A stretch of 10,609 bases of DNA from Rhodospirillales bacterium. GTDB taxonomy: Bacteria; Pseudomonadota; Alphaproteobacteria; QKFK01; SZUA-500. The DNA lies in assembly GCA_003252195.1 (NCBI GenBank), contig QKFK01000106.1, positions 1 through 10,609 of the forward strand. The letters run 5' to 3'. The first letter of the stretch is position 1; the number at the start of each line of letters is the position of its first letter. The notes under the pieces were generated by a model, which was not told the origin of the DNA, searched no databases, and saw only the letters and a list, made by a program, of their open reading frames with translations. Of this stretch, positions 7,297-10,609 are shown piece after piece. The position numbers were made by a program, and so were the translations under genes.

Positions 7297-7567
7297 AACC
7301 CAAATATCCCAAAATGGTATTTATAAAGCAGCTGATGGGAATGAATATCCCATTAGGGTTATTGTGTCTCAACCTGATGAAATAATCGGTTTTAGTGGTA
7401 ACTCATTAATAGATGAGAAGATAACTATTGAGATACTAACTAATCAATCGTTTGACGTAAAAAAAGGCGAAATAATTAGCATTGATGGTGATGAATATTC
7501 AATTCAGTCAGAGCCTAAGGCTGATGATATGCGTTTAATCTATAAACTAGACTGTATAAGAGCATGA
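7253..7567 (+). CDS. gpFII-like head-tail connector (head-closure) protein
   Basis: The 104-residue protein resembles lambda gpFII in size, place and pattern. It has an N-terminal MPSNVFSRALSGIFL helix region, a beta-rich body (EYPIRVIVSQPDEI, 31-44), and the signature VKKGEIISIDGDEYSI (69-84), which matches the R-x-G-D-x-L-x-I type strand-turn of gpFII and other head-closure proteins. Such proteins form the ring beneath the portal to which the tail attaches. The ATG at 7253 has AGGTG (7244-7248) at close spacing. The gene starts 17 bases after the cement gene, and its stop codon overlaps the next start (ATGA at 7564-7567), so translation of the two is probably coupled. Its start lies within a strong hairpin, described separately. 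Assignment is by pattern and synteny; identity to gpFII is low. Confidence 0.75.
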   Translation: MPSNVFSRALSGIFLTQISQNGIYKAADGNEYPIRVIVSQPDEIIGFSGNSLIDEKITIEILTNQSFDVKKGEIISIDGDEYSIQSEPKADDMRLIYKLDCIRA

Positions 7568-7974
7568 GAGATGAAATAAAAAAGATACTAAACACTATAG
7601 ACGGTGTTGAGGTGCTAAGTAATATCAAAGTGCCAGAGAAGCTTATTCCAGGAATGAAAATTGTAATTCTGCCTGAGGGCGAGCTGGACGAGGAAGATTA
7701 TACGATTGGACCGTCTGCCAATTACGACATGAGGCTAGATTTTGATATTGAAATTGCGTGTGCAGCTAAAACGGAAGAAGAAGCAGGAAAAAACAGGGAT
7801 ATATTAGTCAAAGCCATAGGTGACAAATTATCAGCGGCTGACATTCCCGGTATTGAGTATTTGTCAATATCTGCCCCTAAACAAAACTCCATTGATAGGG
7901 AATGGGGAACTCATTTGGTGGCATCTGTGGTGCTACCTGTTTCGTTACATTATATAAGTGATACAAACTATTAG
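7564..7974 (+). CDS. Tail terminator protein, gpU-like
   Basis: This 136-residue protein has the features of lambda gpU and related tail terminators. An N-terminal helix MRDEIKKILNTIDGVEVL (1-18) is followed by strands and loops through PGMKIVILPEGEL, an FDIEIACAAKTEEEAGKNRDILVKAI segment (a strand, then a long helix in the middle of the chain), and a C-terminal HLVASVVLPVSLHYI strand. Tail terminators form a hexameric ring that stops tube polymerisation at the length set by the tape measure and docks the tail on the head. The start overlaps the stop codon of the FII-like gene by four bases, and the tail tube gene follows 17 bases later. In lambda a Z gene stands between FII and U; none is present here. 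Confidence 0.75.
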   Translation: MRDEIKKILNTIDGVEVLSNIKVPEKLIPGMKIVILPEGELDEEDYTIGPSANYDMRLDFDIEIACAAKTEEEAGKNRDILVKAIGDKLSAADIPGIEYLSISAPKQNSIDREWGTHLVASVVLPVSLHYISDTNY

Positions 7975-7991
7975 AATAAGGACTTAAAGTT

Positions 7992-8951
7992 ATGCCTAAA
8001 ACAAGAGCGTATGGTAGTGACGTACAACTACTCGGTGGATTTGAAGATAGTTACGGTTCAGGCACGTCTGCAAAATATTGGAACCTTAGTTTTGGCTCGT
8101 CCGATTTAGGCTCTTCAAAAGCTTTGGGGTATGACCCTCTTTTGGGACAAGGACGCCAAGCCAAAGACCCTTATTATGAAGGTGAAAAAGTTGAGGGGAA
8201 CATTGAGCCACCGTTTATGACTGAAGAGACTGGCTTTTGGCTTAAGGGTATCTTTGGTACGCCAACAACTACTGATAATGGTGATGGATCATATACTCAC
8301 GTTTTTGTTCCAAGTAACAGCACTTTGCCGAGTTTGGTGTTTGAAGAGGGGCATATCGGATTATCAAGTCCAGTATTCAAGCGTAGAATGGGTGTTAAAC
8401 TTGGTGGGCTATCATTTTCTATGGCACGCTCTGGCAATGCCAAGATGTCTATTTCAGCTATGGGGCAAAGTGAAGAGCTTTATTCTGCTGCTATTAGTTC
8501 GTCTCCATCTAAGTATGAAAACAACCGTTTTAGCAACTCTAAAGGAGCGGTTAAAAAAGGCGAAGACTATTTTGCCAATGTTGTTGGTGGAAGTTTTAGT
8601 TTTTCCAACTCATTAGAAGCCGTTGAAACAATCAGGGATGATGGCAAGATTGAGGGTGTCGATGAATCAGAGGCAAATGCCACAGGAAGTGTCGAGGTGC
8701 TAATGAGCACAGATACATCGCTAGAATTAGCTGGAAGTAATGAAACACCTATTTCGCTTGAATATTCATTTTCTAGGGATGATGGCTCATCAATTAAATT
8801 TGAAATGCCTAGAGTTTTTGTAGAAAAGTCAAAGCAACCAGTTAGTGGCCCAGGTGGAATTAAGTCAACATATAACTGGCGTGCTTCTTCAGAGCATGAT
8901 GATGGTTATGTTGTTAAAGTAACCCTCACTAATACAACAGCGAGTTATTAA
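7992..8951 (+). CDS. Phage tail tube protein (Phage_tube_2-like)
   Basis: The 319-residue, Ser/Gly-rich protein fits a family of siphovirus tube proteins longer than lambda gpV (246 residues). The N-terminus, TRAYGSDVQLLGGFEDSYGS (4-23), is followed by GNIEPPFMTEETGFWLKGIF (69-88), a signature of tube proteins in which the strand after an NI-x-P motif leads into GxWLKxxFG. HVFVPSNSTLPSLVFEEGHI (103-122) and the RMGVKLGGLSFSMARSGNAK strand pair (132-151) come next, then a second GGSFSFSN strand set (199-206) and TGSVEVLM (231-238), suggesting a repeated beta fold. Tube subunits stack as hexamer rings around the tape measure. AAGGA at 7978-7982 serves as ribosome site, nine bases before the ATG. 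It is placed between the tail terminator and assembly chaperone genes, the usual order. The protein is full length. Confidence 0.85.
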   Translation: MPKTRAYGSDVQLLGGFEDSYGSGTSAKYWNLSFGSSDLGSSKALGYDPLLGQGRQAKDPYYEGEKVEGNIEPPFMTEETGFWLKGIFGTPTTTDNGDGSYTHVFVPSNSTLPSLVFEEGHIGLSSPVFKRRMGVKLGGLSFSMARSGNAKMSISAMGQSEELYSAAISSSPSKYENNRFSNSKGAVKKGEDYFANVVGGSFSFSNSLEAVETIRDDGKIEGVDESEANATGSVEVLMSTDTSLELAGSNETPISLEYSFSRDDGSSIKFEMPRVFVEKSKQPVSGPGGIKSTYNWRASSEHDDGYVVKVTLTNTTASY

Positions 8952-8952
8952 T

Positions 8953-9447
8953 ATGTCAGTCAAACTAGGAAAAGAAGTAACAGAGCTTTTAGTGTTAGAC
9001 CTTGGATATGGTGTTAAAGTTAAGGCTAGACCAGTAAATGCTGTTATCTATAAAAAGGCAAAGATTAAGGGTTTGCTCAATGCTGCCGCACTAATGAAAG
9101 ACCAGGCTGTTATTAAGTCTGTTGGTGGGCAAATTGTTAAGCTACCAGATTTATCAATCGAAGAAAACCAGAGAGCCGTTACTGAACTGTTGTTTTATAT
9201 GGCGTTGGGAAAAGAAGCAATCGCAGAATGGAGCGGTGTGTTGGACCAAGATGACAATCCATCTGCCGTTAATGAAGAAAATATAAACACTTTGTTCTTA
9301 TTGCCGAATATTGCAGACAATTTTGCTAATCAATATTTAAGCCAGATAATTAAGGTTATCTCAGAGGGGGAAGGTTTAGGGAGCGAGCCGAATGGAGCTA
9401 TGGCTCCGCTCCCGAATACTGTAAAGCCTGTAGAAGGTTCAATATAG
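8953..9447 (+). CDS. Tail assembly chaperone, gpG-like (zero-frame product)
   Basis: The 164-residue protein stands between tube and tape measure genes, the invariable place for lambda gene G and its analogues. Residues 1-60 include LGYGVKVKARPVNAVIYKKA and look like the compact N-terminal domain of such chaperones; residues about 70-130 are helical (ENQRAVTELLFYMALGKEAI). The tail from about 140 (EGLGSEPNGAMAPLPNT...) is low-complexity and proline-rich, as if its codons were constrained by something other than protein function; it overlaps the frameshift signal. gpG-type proteins coat the tape measure and help recruit tube subunits during tail assembly, and are absent from the virion. The start lies one base after the tube stop codon, with only a weak GAG upstream, so coupling is likely. 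No strong sequence family was recognised; the call rests on position, size and the frameshift. Confidence 0.78.
   Translation: MSVKLGKEVTELLVLDLGYGVKVKARPVNAVIYKKAKIKGLLNAAALMKDQAVIKSVGGQIVKLPDLSIEENQRAVTELLFYMALGKEAIAEWSGVLDQDDNPSAVNEENINTLFLLPNIADNFANQYLSQIIKVISEGEGLGSEPNGAMAPLPNTVKPVEGSI
9366..9413 (+). promoter_or_regulatory. Programmed -1 ribosomal frameshift signal (slip site plus nested stem-loop)
   Basis: In the zero frame the ribosome reads GAG-GGG-GAA (9364-9372) with G at 9366-9370, so the Gly tRNA on GGG (9367-9369) can slip back one base and still pair with GGG. Six bases later a stem begins: GGGAGC (9379-9384) pairs with GCTCCC (9408-9413), enclosing GGAGC (9394-9398) paired with GCTCC (9403-9407) around a TATG loop. 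The two 3' arms are contiguous and could stack. The -1 frame is open from 9354 (after TAA at 9351-9353) to the stop at 9711-9713, so the slip must lie between 9354 and the zero-frame stop at 9445-9447, as this site does. The heptamer G-GGG-GAA is not a perfect X-XXY-YYZ site (lambda uses GGGAAAG), because the second tRNA would re-pair poorly. Confidence 0.75.
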
Positions 9448-9713
9448 AGTACAAAGAAGATATGTGTCCGCAAGGCTCATGTAAATTTGATACTACTATG
9501 CCAGAGACTGAAGAGGGCTATCAATTCCTAGATTTAATTGAAATATGCGGACGGCAATTAAAAACCAGCTTTGGTGGTATAATCGGAGTTGATTTGAACG
9601 CTTGGTTAGATGTCGCTCGCATAAAGAACTATAACATTCCTGCTATGATGGAGTTTGTAAAGGACTTTGAAAAAGGAATGTTGGCTGGAATATCATCAAC
9701 AAATAGTGAGTAA
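9369..9713 (+). CDS. gpT-like extension of the tail assembly chaperone (made as a GT fusion by -1 frameshift)
   Basis: Read from the slip site in the -1 frame, this adds about 114 residues to the first 139 of the G-like protein, giving a fusion of about 253 residues. It begins GRFRERAEWSYGSAPEY and continues with a four-cysteine motif, CKAC then CPQGSC (CX2C-X11-CX4C; codons at 9420, 9429, 9465 and 9480), which could bind zinc. A helical domain follows, with EGYQFLDLIEICGRQL, GVDLNAWLDVA and YNIPAMMEFVKDFEKGM, of the kind seen in second chaperone genes before tape measures. The only local ATG (9462) lacks a good ribosome site and would exclude the CX2C pair, so independent translation is less likely than frameshifting. 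In lambda, gpGT links the tape measure (through G) to tube subunits (through T). The TAA at 9711-9713 overlaps the tape measure region (TAATG). Confidence 0.75.
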   Translation, partial: GRFRERAEWSYGSAPEYCKACRRFNIEYKEDMCPQGSCKFDTTMPETEEGYQFLDLIEICGRQLKTSFGGIIGVDLNAWLDVARIKNYNIPAMMEFVKDFEKGMLAGISSTNSE

Positions 9714-9718
9714 TGAGC

Positions 9719-10609
9719 ATGAGCAGCAAAAATTTATCTATTAGGCTCTCGATAAAAGATGCTGATACCGTTAAAAGGGCTTTAGAAACTATTGGCTCTG
9801 ATGGGCAAAAAGCTTTACAGCGTATTGAAAAAGCGAGCCAACCAACGTCTATGGCATTAAAAATGGTTAACGCCACTTCAATAGAGGTTAAAAATACATT
9901 CTCATCTGCAGCTGGTGCAGCGGGGTCGTTTGGCTCTGTGCTTTCTTCAGTTGGACCATCTGGGCTATTGCTAGCTGCTGGAATAGGAACTGCGGTTATT
10001 GGAATCAACAAGCTAGTTGATGCATCTAGTAAGGCAATCTCAGAGATGGATGCTTTAGGCGATGCGGCTCAGGCTCTTGGTTTAACAACTGATGAATTGC
10101 AAGAACTTAGGTATGCGGCTGAACAAACTGGAAGTTCACAAGAAAAACTAGATGCGGCGATGCGTAAGTTTACCCAAGGTATTGGTGAAACAGCGGCAGG
10201 GGTTGGTGAGGTTAAAACTGTTTATGAGCAAATGGGAATTTCGGTTCAAGATAGTGAAGGAAAAATCAAGTCTAGCAGTGATGTGTTAAATGAAGTTGCC
10301 GATTATATGGCAAAAATTGAATCTCCAGCTGATAAAGCTCGTATAGCGATTAAGATGTTTGGTGAAAGTGGTGTTACTATGGTTAACATGCTCACCGATG
10401 GTTCAAAAGGACTAGACGGTTTTCGTAAGAAGGCGCAAGAGCTTGGTGTAGTAATCGATGCTTCATTAATTCAAAAAGCTGGTGATGCTCAAGACCAATT
10501 AGCAACGATGCACTCAATTATTGATGCTAACTTAAATTCTGCATTAGTGGAGATGGCTCCTATATTAGTCAATGTGGCGGAGGGATTTGCTGGTGTGGCT
10601 AAATGGGTT
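9719..10609 (+). CDS. Tail length tape measure protein, N-terminal part (runs off the window)
   Basis: An open frame without a stop runs to the last base, giving 297 residues from the ATG at 9719. The tape measure sets tail length, occupies the tube lumen and takes part in DNA delivery. The N-terminus, MSSKNLSIRLSIKDADTVKR, followed by LETIGSDGQKALQRIEKA (22-39), is typical of siphovirus tape measure proteins. A Gly/Ala-rich hydrophobic segment follows (about 80-98: PSGLLLAAGIGTAVIGINK), then TTDELQELRYAAEQTGSSQE and RIAIKMFGESGVTMVNML-type repeats common in these proteins, all largely helical. GTGAG (9706-9710) is eight bases before the ATG at 9719 and only two before an in-frame ATG at 9713, so 9719 is preferred; both overlap or adjoin the chaperone stop. 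The rest of the gene, usually several kilobases in total, lies outside the window. Confidence 0.9.
   Translation, partial: MSSKNLSIRLSIKDADTVKRALETIGSDGQKALQRIEKASQPTSMALKMVNATSIEVKNTFSSAAGAAGSFGSVLSSVGPSGLLLAAGIGTAVIGINKLVDASSKAISEMDALGDAAQALGLTTDELQELRYAAEQTGSSQEKLDAAMRKFTQGIGETAAGVGEVKTVYEQMGISVQDSEGKIKSSSDVLNEVADYMAKIESPADKARIAIKMFGESGVTMVNMLTDGSKGLDGFRKKAQELGVVIDASLIQKAGDAQDQLATMHSIIDANLNSALVEMAPILVNVAEGFAGVAKWV

Noticed and set aside
8254..8616. Plus-strand open frame in another register inside the tail tube gene.
   Set aside because: Lies wholly within the tube gene and has no protein-like domain or ribosome site.
9643..10011. Minus-strand open frame opposite the chaperone end and tape measure start.
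   Set aside because: Opposite two genes supported by synteny and overlapping starts; composition is that of a shadow.

Overview
The window is the packaging, head and tail-assembly block of a lambda-like tailed phage with a long non-contractile (siphovirus-type) tail, either as a free genome or a prophage. Every gene reads on the + strand, with spacings of a few bases or short overlaps. The DNA is AT-rich (roughly 40% G+C by eye). The cos organisation, GpA-type terminase, gpW and gpFII-like joining proteins and clear Shine-Dalgarno sites point to a proteobacterial host. A gammaproteobacterium is my guess, but nothing here fixes the genus. No integrase, repressor, lysis, replication or host gene is visible.

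Layout. Positions 5-619 hold a DUF6441-type protein, probably a neck or tail-completion factor. Positions 620-762 are non-coding and resemble a lambda-type cos region: a cosQ-like element, a cosN-like GC-rich core, then a run of TTAACA repeats that could be the terminase-binding cosB part. From 769 the order follows lambda: small terminase, large terminase (GpA type), gpW-like joining protein, lambda-family portal, a prohead protease fused to the major capsid protein, an intrinsic terminator, a DUF2190-type capsid cement protein, a gpFII-like connector, a gpU-like tail terminator, a tail tube protein, a G/T-type tail assembly chaperone pair, and the start of the tape measure protein, which runs off the right edge.

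How the genes work together. Terminase recognises cos and pumps DNA through the portal into a shell built by the protease-capsid polyprotein and stabilised by the cement protein. The gpW and FII-like proteins close the head. The U-like protein caps a tail made of tube protein polymerised around the tape measure with help from the G and GT chaperones.

The most useful observations are control and layout signals rather than a new enzyme system. (1) There is a convincing -1 ribosomal frameshift site in the tail chaperone gene, with a G-rich slip site, a 6-nt spacer and a nested stem-loop; it restores a four-cysteine motif that independent initiation would break. (2) An in-frame internal start inside the protease-capsid fusion could make capsid precursor without protease. 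(3) A start codon lies inside a hairpin that overlaps a terminator-like structure. (4) A probable neck gene sits on the far side of cos from the rest of the morphogenetic genes. I saw no defence system, CRISPR array, tRNA or insertion sequence.
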